From assembly GCA_033980235.1 (NCBI GenBank), contig CM067064.1:5435001-5499000 (forward strand): a stretch of 64,000 nt of DNA, given 5' to 3'. Source of the stretch: Diadema setosum. Its lineage: Eukaryota > Echinodermata > Echinoidea > Diadematoida > Diadematidae. Made by a program: the position numbers and the translations under genes. How positions within the stretch are numbered: the first letter of the stretch is position 1; each line of letters opens with the position of its first letter. Below the pieces are notes generated by a model. That model did not search any database, was not told where the DNA came from, and worked only from the letters and a program-made list of their open reading frames with translations. This document shows positions 24,203 through 37,100 of the stretch, one piece after another.

Positions 24203-24462
24203 AGCTTCTGTTGGGGGTATATTAATTATACACCTATGTAAAAAATTACATGAAATGCATAATACATACATGATTCTATTGAGCATGTAGCTGATATAAA
24301 GATATGATAGGAACATATAAATATTGTAATGAAGCTTCTGTTGGGGATATATTAACTACACATATACATACAAAATTGCATGAAATGCATAATACATGTA
24401 TGATTCTATTGAGCATGTAGCTAATATAAAGATATGATAGGAACATATAAATATTGTAATGA
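24203..24462. repeat. two tandem 130-bp repeats
   Basis: Copy 1 (24203-24332) and copy 2 (24333-24462) both begin AGCTTCTGTTGGGG and end ATATTGTAATGA, with scattered differences. An A-run precedes copy 1. Non-coding. The unit is about 1.2 kb upstream of gene B. Confidence 0.85.
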
Positions 24463-25415
24463 ATTTATTTGACATAATTATACAGTTGAATATTGAGTCG
24501 TAATAATGTGATCGTTACGACTGGCTGCCTATTAATATTATCAAATCATATAAACTGATGGCTAATGCCAACGAGATGTGAAATATCATTTCTTTTATCA
24601 TATTGAATTGTAAAATTGATTAATAATTAGAAATGGTGATTAACTTTCATGTCACATGTCAACACTATTACAATTTTCATAGCCATGAACTGGATACTGA
24701 GACAATCGAAGATCAAACAATCGAAGATTGTGTTTTTGTGATGTCATTATTATCATTCTCATTATCTTTGCCGTAAGTTGTGAAGAGCTTTGTTTTCATA
24801 GTAGTTGGTATAGAAATTCGAAACGAAGCTAGACCTGTAAGTCATAGCACATTATTTGTGTATGGGTTTCTTTGACAAGCCAACATAGGCCTACTTGCAC
24901 TACTCCAGGCAGGTGCGACGGACTGTTTGCAGACGATTGTTACATTCGTTTGCCGCGCAAATTGACTTTCGCTGGTATCGTAGCGTCTGCTCAAGTGGTG
25001 AGTAAGTTCAGGCAAAGTGAAACCCTTTTAACCCCACCTCGATGAAAAGCTGGGGCATTGTTTCCTCTGAGAGGGGTGAAATGTTGCTGTTTGTAACACC
25101 TAGATCCCCTAGCAAATATTTCCCTTTGCTCCTTGTAGACGTTAATGAGTTTGCAAGATGTTTTATTTGAATTAGGACTCGCGCATTTTCTTATTTGACA
25201 ATCTCTAAGAGTGTTTTTCTGACTGTCTGGACTGAATCAGATCACCAGATTGCATTTCTCCCGACCAGTAGCATCTGTGCGGCAGTGTCATAATCATCTG
25301 GTACACCACACTTGTTAAAACTTGACTGGCAAATATAATCGATTGAGAATATTACTTGGAATCATTGATTATTAACTGTGATCTTCATATTTTGTCATCT
25401 ATCACACCGAACGCC
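24463..25415. other. upstream region of gene B
   Basis: No coding signal. TTTGACAATCTCTAAG at about 25194-25209 resembles a 3' splice site, so the exon of gene B may begin there. No X-box was found close by. Confidence 0.35.
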
Positions 25416-27638
25416 ATGATGGGACGAAATCGTTGTCGATTGACGAATCGACCACGGTACAACCCGCGCATCGAATCGCCCGATTTCCTCGTCACAAATT
25501 CATTCTCTCTCCAGTCACTGATCTCGGTGTCGAGACCGACAGAGTTCTGCGGTGATAATAGAGAAGATAATTCTGCCGGAGCAGACAATCATGTTGTAAA
25601 AACTAGTAGAATCACACGGACACACAGGGTTGGATTTCAGGACGCTGAAACTCGCCAAAGGGAAGCAATTGAGTCTTACATCCGACGATATGTATCATCG
25701 GCACCGGCACAGTCCACTCCGAAAAAAGAATCTGCCGACAAGATCCATGGACCTCGGATGAGAATCACCGATAACGTGAGGATATTTTTCAGCGATGATC
25801 GACTACAGAAATCCTTGTCGACTTCGTCGCGCTCAGCTTCAGCGATTCCGATCAGAAACTTTTCGTCGATTCACCATATCGCCGATCACATACGCAGCGT
25901 AAGCATGACATCCACACGACCCCGGAACAAGACGATATCAGACTCTCTATCGCACGATCCACTGAACGATATAAAACGTGTTTTATCGGACAAACCTACC
26001 GACTTGGACTCACGTAAAGACGATGAGCAGACGTCCACTGAGACAGCAACGAAAGCGAACGGCTTGCAACCGATACTGCTCGCAAGACGCCTTGATACCA
26101 CAGCAAAAACTGAAAGCAATTTCTTACCTACAAACACAAATGGCCGATCAAACTACAACAACAATTCGTGTCATCGTGAGGAGTTTCCTCTTGAATTCCC
26201 AGATGATGCAAGGGCAGCAGACGGTGAATGGGTAGACATTGTTATGCCGCGCCAAATATTTACTCAAAATGAAATTAATGTAGATGATTCTCGTCATCGT
26301 AGTTCTACTGCTAGATCTACGAAAAATGTGACAGAAAATGACTTTGCTCCTAAAAGGCTGGGCTCTCCCAAGCAATGCCGCATTCCGCGTGGAGTACCCG
26401 TAGGTCCTCATGATTTTACTGAATTTGGCATGAGCACTTCTGACATCGCTGTAAGTGGAACTGACATACAGTCATCGTCAACCTTGATGTCTTCGCTGGA
26501 TCAAAATTCGCCAAATCATCTCAATTCGTCACATCCGGAAATCGAGATCTCCGATCCTGGGATGCGCATATCCTTCAGACTTCCATCTGGCGTCGAGATC
26601 GAGGGAGAGAGTCTCAGCTGCTGCTCTCCGAACGATAGCGCAGACGACATCGATGGATTTGCATCCGAAGAAGATAGAGGGAAGACCGAAGCTGAAAATG
26701 ACCCTTGTGCCACCTGCCCAATGTGTGTCGCCCAAAAGGCGCTTAATCAACAAATTGAACGCGCCAGTTACAGTGATAAGCAAGAAATAGACAGATCTGT
26801 TGACGATGCCGTCATTCAATTTGAAAAGGACACGGAAGGCTTAAGGAAAGGCGCGGAGGAAGTTCATCTCAAGCACGTTGAGGCTTACGACATCGACACA
26901 CTGGGATCATCGCTAGAGGGCGGGACAGTGGTAGGAGAGTCAGCTGAAAACAAGGTAGGATACAGACTCTCTTTGAAAGACATAGGTTCAACACACCCAA
27001 AGCAGACATCAGAAAACTCTACACGCCGAGGGTCATCACCACGTGACTCAGGTCAAATGTCACTCCGTGGCATTGAACTCCAGCCCTCCAACAGATTCTC
27101 TCTCGTTGACGAGTCACCAATAGCCGGGTTCCCCACGGCTTCCGTCAGGGGCAGACAACAACTCCCGAAATTCAGCTCCAGTCCCATTTATTCCGAACAG
27201 TGGGTTGTCGAAAAGTCAAACCCTCCAAAGTTAGTCACGGCCGACCAGCAGGCTCTCTCTCCGAGTTCCACAACGTCGGATACGTCTCGAATATTGCGAG
27301 AATCGCCACCGGCTCACAGGGAATCCATCGAGAACGAGATACTGAGCGTGAGGATTCCTTTCTTGATCTGGAGAAACCAGCAGAAGAAAGCAAACATGAT
27401 GAAGATGAGGGTGGAGGGCACCGGAAGTTCTTTCACGCGTGCACCCAGGACGGTTCGGAGCGGTTCCCCGTCACGAGTTAGGAGTGACTGTCAAAACGAC
27501 GCAGAACTGATGAAGGCGGAGAAAATTTTGAAGCAAAGAGACAAAGCCGAGAATGTGGATGATGCTCACCCATGTCCCCCGAACAGTCCCACACTCGGAC
27601 AATCGGCCAACGACACGGACACTGCCGGATGCTCGTAG
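25416..27638 (+). CDS. gene B: 740-aa disordered protein with C-terminal CPPNSP
   Basis: Single open frame of 2.2 kb. The first ATG in frame is at 25416, followed at once by a second; the frame is open for some codons upstream but contains no ATG. No known domain is visible. The protein is rich in Ser, Thr, Asp, Glu and Arg, with basic N- and C-terminal parts and an acidic middle (about 400-450). HRVGF near residue 71 fits the PP1-docking RVxF motif. A Cys cluster C-x2-C-x2-C (CATCPMC) sits at about 431-437 and could bind metal. CPPNSP occupies 720-725, 15 residues from the end, preceded by a predicted helix (KAEKILKQRDKAE). The same hexapeptide ends genes C and E. AATAAA follows 60 bp after the stop. 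Introns inside the frame cannot be excluded. Confidence 0.85.
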   Translation: MMGRNRCRLTNRPRYNPRIESPDFLVTNSFSLQSLISVSRPTEFCGDNREDNSAGADNHVVKTSRITRTHRVGFQDAETRQREAIESYIRRYVSSAPAQSTPKKESADKIHGPRMRITDNVRIFFSDDRLQKSLSTSSRSASAIPIRNFSSIHHIADHIRSVSMTSTRPRNKTISDSLSHDPLNDIKRVLSDKPTDLDSRKDDEQTSTETATKANGLQPILLARRLDTTAKTESNFLPTNTNGRSNYNNNSCHREEFPLEFPDDARAADGEWVDIVMPRQIFTQNEINVDDSRHRSSTARSTKNVTENDFAPKRLGSPKQCRIPRGVPVGPHDFTEFGMSTSDIAVSGTDIQSSSTLMSSLDQNSPNHLNSSHPEIEISDPGMRISFRLPSGVEIEGESLSCCSPNDSADDIDGFASEEDRGKTEAENDPCATCPMCVAQKALNQQIERASYSDKQEIDRSVDDAVIQFEKDTEGLRKGAEEVHLKHVEAYDIDTLGSSLEGGTVVGESAENKVGYRLSLKDIGSTHPKQTSENSTRRGSSPRDSGQMSLRGIELQPSNRFSLVDESPIAGFPTASVRGRQQLPKFSSSPIYSEQWVVEKSNPPKLVTADQQALSPSSTTSDTSRILRESPPAHRESIENEILSVRIPFLIWRNQQKKANMMKMRVEGTGSSFTRAPRTVRSGSPSRVRSDCQNDAELMKAEKILKQRDKAENVDDAHPCPPNSPTLGQSANDTDTAGCS

Positions 27639-27698
27639 CTCAACAATGCACTAAAAAAAAAAAAAAAATGAAACTTTTTTTTTTTGGAAAATGTGCTG

Positions 27699-27704
27699 AA
27701 TAAA
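27699..27704 (+). terminator. polyadenylation signal AATAAA of gene B
   Basis: Plus-strand AATAAA about 60 bp after the TAG stop, following A- and T-runs. It fits a short 3'UTR. Confidence 0.5.
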
Positions 27705-28429
27705 CTGAAACCATTATCAAAGAATCCCAACATGATCATAGCAGTCACGACAGATCAAACACTGAACTTCGATTTGGATATTCTGGATTCTATCCTCTGA
27801 CCTAAAGTGAAATGTATAATTATTGTATGTTATAATCCTTTCAATTTCTGAAACAATAATGATTGTAAGATGGAGCCCCAGCTTACAACAATATTGTCAT
27901 GGTTGAATATTTGAATGTTCCGAGAAACGTCTTCAGAATGTGGTAACTAAACCTTTACTTGACATATCACATGGCCTTTAAATGTTAAGTAGCACTTCAC
28001 GTACTGTATTAATTCAGGGATCTTCAAACATGTAGCTAAATTATGGTGACATCTGTATGATTATTATTCATCCGCCAAATATGTGTGGTAATGTGCTAAC
28101 TCGACTGCACACTCACGTTTAGTAGAAAGACCTCCCTGTTGTTCCAAAAGTTGTGTAAGAATGATACATGAAACCATGTTGAATTAATTCAATCAAGTTC
28201 TCTTGCGATTAAAACATTTTAATTTCGGAATTGCGCTGTCATGATACAGAATCAAATGTTTTCATTGGACACAGGTTCCTGGTCTTTATTTACACTTCAT
28301 CACTCTTTTTTATACTCTGTAGTTGTGACATTGAAGCAGTCACAAGATTGTTCGATACGTATCATACGAATATCGAGGTAAGTAAAAAAAAAAATAAGAC
28401 GAGACATGAAACTCGTCACACTGACGAGT
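27705..28429. other. non-coding spacer
   Basis: AT-rich, no gene seen. It separates the end of gene B from the repeat element starting at about 28430. Confidence 0.5.
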
Positions 28430-30487
28430 TAGGTGATACGCCTGGGGTCATCAGATGTCGGTCATCTGTGATCGACAAAGAAAAGAATGTGATATAGGCA
28501 CTTTGAAGTTATATTGAGCGTGCATGCAAAACGGTTTCTCTAACCACTCGGCCACGAGACATCCACGGAAACGGTAAGGCCAAAAAAAAAAAAATGTTTA
28601 GATATTACAGGGGGAAAAAGTCAATGCCCACTCAACAATCGTGGCCGTGTGAACATGTATTGCATTGCTAGAAGGAAATGCGGCCTTGTAACGACTGAGG
28701 TCGCTGTGCCATTTCTGGCAATTTCGGAAAAATACGTCCCGCACACATAAAACCTATAATCGGCTGATTTTGATACCTTGCCTTTAATCACAATTTTCAG
28801 TGTGATGACGTCATCAAAGTACAAAACAATGACATGGACTTGAAAGACAATTGCTCAAAGTACAACACCTCCGTTGTCGTCATTACATACTATGATCGGT
28901 TTGACAGAGTCAGGATGCAACATTTTGCAGCAGTCGAAGTAATGTGGTCTCCAACACAAAACAGAGGGATATTGTGTGTCTGTGTGTGTGTGTGTGTGTT
29001 TGTATAGGTGCGTTTATATACGAACGTAATTTCTACATGGACGAATGTGTAATACACCATTGAAGAAAAAAAAGTAAAATAGCTAGGTATTTTGTTTCGT
29101 GATCTTGTGGGGTTCGAACCCGCACGAGTGCAACCTCACGTCTCTGAGACGGCGCCTTTAACCACTCGGCCATACGTCTCGACGAGAAAATATGAGGAAC
29201 GTAAACTTATGTATGTGAAAGATGAATCAGGAATCGATTCGTCCACATTCCATTCTCATTTTCAGTTTTAAACTGCAAAATTGTCAACCTCATGAGAAGA
29301 TTTCAAAGAACAAAATGCATGATTACTGCAGCTTATTGTCTCAGCTACAACATACTTAAATTTCAGAGGAAATGAAGCAAAATCAGCTAAGATAAAGGTG
29401 CTTAAACGTTGTCAAGTCAATGCATGGTTTTAAAAAAAATCACCTCCCATAGACATAACACGTAAACTTGTCCGATTTTGCATCTTTACTTTTAATCACA
29501 ATTTAAAGTATGATGACGTCATCAAATTTCAAAACCATGACATGGACTTGAGAGGCAAATGTTTAAAGTACAACATATGTGAATTTGGGATAAGATTGAG
29601 CTTAAACAACAGAGATACGAGCAAATGAATGTCAGAAACAGTACCTCAAAAAAATCAATTCCACTTTTTTTATTCAAAGTGACGATATGATCACGTCATC
29701 GCGTTTGCCTGGCAATATTGATACTTGGAATGTTATTTACAATTCATATGCTTTTGTAATATGCAATAGAAATATCGGGTCAACGGACGATTTAAAGAGC
29801 TATGGCGAAATAAACAAAGACATGTTTTTTCACTATATTTGCAGAAAGACGCGCGCGCGGAATTTCAACTTTGACGCCAGTGCATTCCTTTGTTATAGGT
29901 CAACATCGATCGGAAATTAGTGGATATTGTTACTCAAAGTATCAGGAATCCAAATCAGTCAAAAAAATTGCATTTTCATGTTGGTTACGCCCTCTGCGCG
30001 AGAAATTGCGCGGACGGACGCGCACGCGAGAAAATGTTTGAAACGCTTAAAATTGTCTGAAACTTCGAGATTTCCCATTGGGAAGTTGTTTTGAGCCTTT
30101 TAAAATTTTGACGCGCGCGAACGCGCGCGTAATGAAGACCTGGGTAACTAGCGTTAAAAAGTAAGATAGAGCGTGACCTGAACTTTATGTCCACCGAAAA
30201 TGATGCAGAAATGACATCTAGTTATGAAGTTATGATCGATCATGTGACAAGGTCCGAAAATCACAAAATGGCGCCTAAATGACGTCATAGATATGTAACT
30301 GTCATGAAAACCTTATTGTGGCTAGATATTGTTATGAGACATGTTGACTGAAAATTTCATGTCATTCCGTAATGTCATTGTTGAGATATTGACGACACAA
30401 AATTGTCCAGAAAGAAAGAAGAATAAAAAAAAATAAAGAGAGATTTTGACAATCACAATAGGTGATACGCTGATAGCGTATCACCTA
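28430..30487. mobile_element. 2-kb interspersed element ending in a perfect hairpin
   Basis: TAGGTGATACGC occurs at 28430-28441. The right end is a perfect hairpin, TAGGTGATACGC-TGATA-GCGTATCACCTA, at 30459-30487. Inside, a block of about 90 bp around GATGACGTCATCAAA and ATGACATGGACTTGA is present twice (about 28780-28865 and 29485-29575). There are tRNA-like fragments near 28528 and 29103, and a CG-rich stretch with GACGCGCGCG words at 30000-30130. No transposase or reverse transcriptase is readable. It could be one non-autonomous element or two overlapping copies of the same family. The 3' hairpin recalls Helitrons, but a CTRR end is not clear. Confidence 0.55.
29103..29183 (-). pseudogene. 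tRNA-Leu/Ser-like relic
   Basis: Minus strand: A box TGGCCGAGTGG, D-arm GGTTAAAGGC, an anticodon loop readable as CTCAGAG (CAG, Leu), a long variable arm, and B box GGTTCGAACCC. The T stem has one mismatch and the acceptor ends do not pair, so this is not a functional tRNA. It is either a tRNA pseudogene or a SINE head. A 5' fragment of the same type is at about 28528-28555. Confidence 0.65.
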
Positions 30488-30960
30488 AAAATAGTCTTGG
30501 TTAACACGATTCTGTTGCTTAAAACTTTTTTTGAAAAAAAAAAACAACCTCTGGTGAGAACTGAAAACTCTGCAAACTCCATTCTGCCATTGACTTAAAC
30601 ACGGTTAAAAAAAAAAAAAACTCTATTAAAAAAGGTAAATGTCTCAGTTTTCCCAGGTTAAGTTTCATGTAACAGGCCCCGTGAAATCAAAGTACCTGAA
30701 AAACTAAGGGCTATCAATGGTGATGACATTGTAGAAAAGATTAACCTAAAAACGGAAATCTAAACGAAATTCATAATAGAGGACTAGCACTGGACATTAG
30801 AAAATTTCTCTTGGTTTCACTGACACTCCATAATACTGGCTGTTTAACACAGTGCTTATACTTCTAAAAGGTTGGGCTGCATTTATTCAATCATGGTAGT
30901 GTTTACGATACCGAATTAAGAAATGATGCTATGCAAATGATCGGGATTGGAAATTATCAT

Positions 30961-30970
30961 TATATATGTA

Positions 30971-31033
<63 letters not shown>
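30961..31033. repeat. (TA)n microsatellite
   Basis: About 70 bp of uninterrupted TA after a short irregular start. Confidence 0.95.
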
Positions 31034-31036
<3 letters not shown>

Positions 31037-31727
31037 CAATCATATTTACTAACCTCAGTTTTTTTCATGGACATTGACGTCCCACAGACTTTTAAACCAT
31101 TTAAACGTATATTCGCTGGTATCAAATACCAATAGATATTTCGATTATCACTGCACAGCAATCTCGTTTAAATCAGTATAAACCTTAGTGTGATTGTTGT
31201 TGTTTGTGTTCATATTTTTGAGCAACATTATGCAGCTCAGTCAGCCATAATCTTGTAAAATGCACCACCACAGTTACTGCCGTGTCATATAAAGAAGTAG
31301 GTGAATGTGGTGGTATTGCAAGATGGGAGGGCAGTTATTGACGACTCAATGGACTCAAATATTGTTTATATTGATATCGCACTGACATGTTGATTATGTT
31401 GCTGTTCTTAATATCCTATGAATTTGTGCACGTTTAGATATAGCTAGATATTTGTTAGATTACTGAAGTGAGAAAAGCACGGAAAACGAAAATGTGAAAG
31501 AAATTTCATTGAAGCAAGCGTCGTCACCTCTTGGTTATCCCCCTTTGTTGTTGTTGTTGTTGTTGTTGTTGCTTGTCCACAAGAAAGAAGCAAAGTATCG
31601 GACAGGTGAGCAAGCAGTAGGGATAAGGAGCAGAGAGCTAGGAAACACACGGACGTATTTAAATGGACAGAAATATGTTTGTAAAATCTGCTTATATTAT
31701 CTCCTCTTCTCCCCTTCTATATGTCTC

Positions 31728-31970
<243 letters not shown>

Positions 31971-34020
31971 GTAGGTAGCTATATGGCTACGTATAGAAAT
32001 AGATAATTGTATGGATACATAAACTTGTAATAGAAAGAGACAATGAAAGAAGGAAAAAAGAAGGAAAGAGAAGGTGAAGAAACAATGCAGAGAGAAAGTG
32101 GTAAGAGAAGGAGAAGTCAAGAAAAACGGAACAAGGAGACTTGGAGACAGAAAAAAAAAATGTATTAAGTACACATGAGATGTCGAACCCTCACAGTATC
32201 ATTTAGTGTAAACATGACTGAGAGGGAGAAAAGCAAGAGAGATTGTGGATTAGAAAGTTTGAAGGAGATAGATAGATATGAGAAAGAACGTGAGAAAGAG
32301 ATCCAAACACATACCAGAGGAAGAGGAGAGAGAGACAGATATACGAAAATATAATAGAGATAAACATGAAAGGGAGATTGAAAAATATTGAGAGATATAG
32401 ACAGGAATCGATTTCAATTTCAATTTCAAATTTCATTTTATTTTCTCCATCTCAACATAATCAATAACATGTACGCACAATGTCCATGAAAATAATGAAG
32501 TATCACCGTTATAGACATGTAATCACATAAAAGAAAATGGGGTACATTATACTTTATTTCATTAGATGGGGATTACACAAATAGGCATAGAGTACATGAA
32601 GATAAAGATGAACATAAATGATTGAGACCATAAAGAATATGATCAGCTGAGAAGAAGAATATTGAGCAAGACAAGTAATGCATCTACATAGTTGTCTAAA
32701 CAAAATAAAGCAAAGCAAAGACAACTACAAAAAATAACAACGACCCGAGAGAAGGATTTCACTAAAGGACACTGTGATTTAGCAATGATACTAACCTTGA
32801 TTACGGCCGATGATTGGTTTAGTCAAATCGACTGCGGTCATTGCTGTACTGGCATTGAGTGAGCACTGATCGCAGGCTTGGTCATTGTGATTCTATCATA
32901 GTGACCTCAACAGATCAATAGAACCGACTGAAAACAAATTCAAACACATCAAAATACATCTACGCGCACGCACAAACACATAAACCAAATATTGCACAAG
33001 CCACTTACACCTATATCGCTCCTCTGTAAGACGTGTAAATCATAATATTTGTGTTTAAAAACAGTTTTCTTATTTTCATGTTTGCCCACGCCATCCATCA
33101 AGCTAAATTAAGCTCAATTATTATGCTTTTCGTTTATAAAGTGATCTAGTGGAGAATTCATCCGGTTATATGTTACACTTGTAGACTCGTATTTATGAAA
33201 GCGGAGACAATATTATCATATAATAATAATCACACACTATTGTATGCTTATACTCAAAAGCAGTACGGAAGGTTTGGGCTGATAGAGAAACCTCATAACT
33301 CTCTGTTCTAATCAGTTCTTTGTTCTAATTTTCTCGAGACCTGCACTCGGAGATACAATTCAAAGTTTAACATTTATTTCTCCGACTATCTTCACAAGAA
33401 ACAGTCTGAGTCATTTTCTAAATGGTATATCTGTGATTCTTCCTTTCCAGTTATTTTGCAGAGTATTTTAGACTAGCGAGGATAAAATATCCATTGAATA
33501 CTGAAAGCAGAATAGGCCTAGAAATATCATTATATGCTATGGAATACATTATATCGATGTTGATAACAACGACATACTCCTAGTATTCTTTTTTAACTTT
33601 CTTTATTTTGCCATCCAAAATTATTGTTTTTATATTAGTGTTTAATTCATTCATGTCTGCTATTCTTTATATGATTGGGTTAATCAGTTTGGTTACAACT
33701 CTTTCCTTCGACTCTGTAACAAAGTTTAAAACTTGGATGAAGAGCTACTTTAAGATGGTTATCTAATAAATGTCCATTGTTAATATGCTTCCGATTAAAA
33801 AAACAAGGTCAAGTTAAAGGCATAATTGTTCTACCAAAATCACATTTTGAGCTGCGGGCGCCTGGAATTTTGTGTCGACGCTATTGTTGAAGTCCATTAA
33901 GGATCTGGAAGTGAATAGGCGCTCCCAGACGTTTTTCATTTCCCCCTCCCACCATTTTAGGCAGCAGGTGACAAGAGGCACCTCCTAATCGATCATCGTG
34001 TGAAAGGAAAGAATGCACCG
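31971..34020. other. non-coding spacer
   Basis: Purine-rich stretch (GA-rich, 32040-32400), then AT-rich DNA. No gene recognised in about 2 kb. Confidence 0.5.
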
Positions 34021-34028
34021 AGGGCGAG

Positions 34029-34114
34029 GCCCCGCCCACCGGAGTATTATCAGATGTGAATAAAAGATAAGTTGTCCGGAGACGCGACAGGAATCAATAC
34101 AGTATCTAGGCAAC
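34029..34114. promoter_or_regulatory. promoter-like patch: GC box plus X-box
   Basis: GCCCCGCCC at 34029-34037 is a consensus Sp1/KLF GC box. GTATCTAGGCAAC at 34102-34114 matches the 13-bp RFX X-box form GTNNCT-A-GGCAAC. The patch is GC-richer than its surroundings. No coding exon could be tied to it on either strand, so the gene it would serve is unknown. Confidence 0.45.
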
Positions 34115-37100
34115 GAGACGCCACCTGGTTCTTGTCCGTATCGCTGATGATCGACTGCTGTTGTTGCTTCTGCAACTGCTGTCTTGGCTATTTTCTTTAC
34201 ACCCGCAGGTAGAATGGAATGCTCCGTATCTTCTTCATTAATTTTGAAAGTTCTGGCAGAGCTGATAGCTTGAAATAGAAGACTTGTCTGCCACAGAATC
34301 TATACAGAGGGCGGTATTGCAAACGAAGCAAAGTGCAATTTTGTACAAAAGAGTCTGGTTCTGCAGAAACGTTATCCTCTAGTGAAAATCGACTCGTTGT
34401 TTAAATTTACCTCCTGAATAGAGTACAACGGCAGGTAATAGTGAAAGTTGTCTTTTTTTTTTATTATTGTTTAACCCTTCCACCAAGTTGAACAAATAAA
34501 TGGAACATAATATAAGAAAAACGTTGTGAAATTTGATAGCCATAAACATTTACCAGAACAGTCACAGCATCGATGTCTCTAATTTCGATCGTAACTTGCA
34601 AATATACATATATATTACCAGAGGAAGAGTTTTTAGGCATTGACATTATCAGCTTTTAAGATTTGCACGTACAGCTGTGATCGGTGTCACTGTTTCGGCA
34701 AAACATGTCAGACTTCATACTCCTATAACTTTGCTATTTCTGGCCAGTGTTTATTATGCTTTGTTACTCCACTGTCATGACTGCCAGAATGACACAGTGA
34801 TTGACGATGTTTCCAGTTTGTAAAATCTGAGTTGCATGCATGGTATACATACTACCAGATATTTCCGATATTCGAAAGATATAAAGCTGTGGAAAATTAT
34901 GTTTAAAGTTATCTTAAAATGCTAAAAGAAGAAGAAAAAAAGGAAATTAGTGCTAGACCGATTAACAATATTTAGTATTTTCCATAGACAACAGTCACGG
35001 ACAGTGTCAAAATAAACATAGATCTCTTGATAACATAATTCTCAGGTTTGGTATAATGGAGCGTTTACTTTCTTTTCAGGCATTTTCATGTGATTGTACA
35101 GCTCAATAAACAAGTTTGGCAATTTCTGCAGTTGAGCCACCACACTTTAAAAGAGTGTTTTTTTTTATTTTATTTTATTTTTTTTTTAAACAACATGCAG
35201 TGGAGTTTCCCATGATGGTTAAAAAAAGAAGAATAAATTATCTTTTATGCGCATAGCACAAATTTGTGAAAGTCTCCTCTTTTTCCAATAGGTGATCTCT
35301 GTTTGCTCATATTTCTTTTCATGTTTAAACAATAACAATGCACTCAAAGCAAATGTTTAGTCCTAGTGCTTTTGCCTATCCACAGAGCCGGTCTTTTATA
35401 CACCGCTCTGCCTGTCCACTGACAAGAGCGCCATCAGACGTCCAGAGCAAGTAATGCTACCCCATTCATCGGAGAGTGTTCTGTCACCTTGTAACACCAT
35501 AGCCATGCAAATCGAGCAACAAGTATCATGACTTTGTCTGGATGGACAGATTTATAGGTTCTGATGTTTGGCCCCAATTCGAAAGAATACATGTGTGGGA
35601 TGTACGAAACTGGAGACGACAGTTTGAAATAAATATGTCCGTCACAGAATGTTATATCAAATGTTCTAATTGCTCTTAGTCATAAAGTAATGTGAGTTTC
35701 CTTTTTGAATTGCATTTGGAGACTAGTCGTTCTTGGGGAAAGCAAAGAATTAAAAGAGTTTATAACACGAGCTTCTACTAACGCGCAACTCCCTAAATAG
35801 GCTGTTCCATTGGCAATTTTGACAGGCTTATAAACACACACTCCCGCACACACACACACACACACACACACGCACGCACACACACACATACACACACACA
35901 CGCGCGCGCTAATATCAAAGTGCTTAATTGCGAATTTTCAACATCAACAACAACAACAAGGTCACTCCAAATAGGAGTCAAACTGCCTTTTCAGATGATT
36001 GCATAAATCATATAACCTCAAACAACACATTATTACTTCTGTGTGTGGAGAGAGTTTGTGGTGTGATGCTGTGTGATTGTCCTGGAATGTTTCTAGGTAG
36101 CTCCAGCCTCCGAGAAGAGATCATGAGAAAGCTTTGCCAAAGTTTTTAGGAGCCGAGGACCTGCTCAGGGGTGTCGACGTTTCGGAACAGATCGACTTTC
36201 CGTCATCAGGTCTTGTCAGAGGTACCTCGGAAGTCAAACAGTCCTTTTCAAGACTGACAGAGGGTGCAACGCAAACTCTTCACAAGTTCACACATACATG
36301 TACACGTCCTCATCATGTAAATTACTCATACTGTACTTCAGTGTACTTTCAAACAGCACCTTTGTGGTTGTGATCATTCAAACTTGCACAGCGCCCTCTT
36401 CGTGCAAAGTGAGATAATGCCTAAAGTCTTTTCATGTATTTAGTTGTGACATTATTAATCCGTCACAACATTAAGTAAAACAGGGAAACTCAAATTGAAT
36501 AGGATAGGAAATAAAGTTTTCCTGCGATTCGATCTAAATTATCCTACTTTATAAAAACGAGTTTGTCAATTAAGAATTAGATTTGCTTCTTTACGAAAAC
36601 TAAATAATTCTCATTGTCTACCCTACACTTGATTTTCAATAGTGATATTATTGGTGAAGGAGTGATAAGCTTTCAAACTTTGGTCTCCAGAACTCTATAG
36701 AATCATACAATGTCACTTTGTATCACATCAAAGGCAAGAAGGTGAGTGATTTCTTTGTTGATTCAATTTGCTAACTTAGGACAAGAAAGGCAAATACCAC
36801 ATTTACAAGATCGATAAGTATAGAGATTTCAAATAATTTAATCTGTCATATCGCAGGTGCATGGACGATAACAACGAGTGGTCTACGAGGCACCTCGCTA
36901 CTCTCAACGAATTTATTCACAATGGAACAAAATTGTACCGTGGAGACAGGAGTACAGTACTGCACAATTACACACAGAAACATTCGCTTAATAGACTATT
37001 ATTTGTTTGTTCTATCTATACAAAGGAAATCTATTCATGAAATCTTTTAAATTCACCACGAAATATTAGATGGTCAACTTGCATTAAAGTGTGATATTAC

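Noticed and set aside
29103..29183. Functional tRNA-Leu gene
   Set aside because: The acceptor stem does not pair and the T stem has a mismatch.
36130..36230. GTCGACGTTTCGGAAC region as a member of the fold-back family at 54132
   Set aside because: Only a short word is shared and no inverted partner arm was found nearby.
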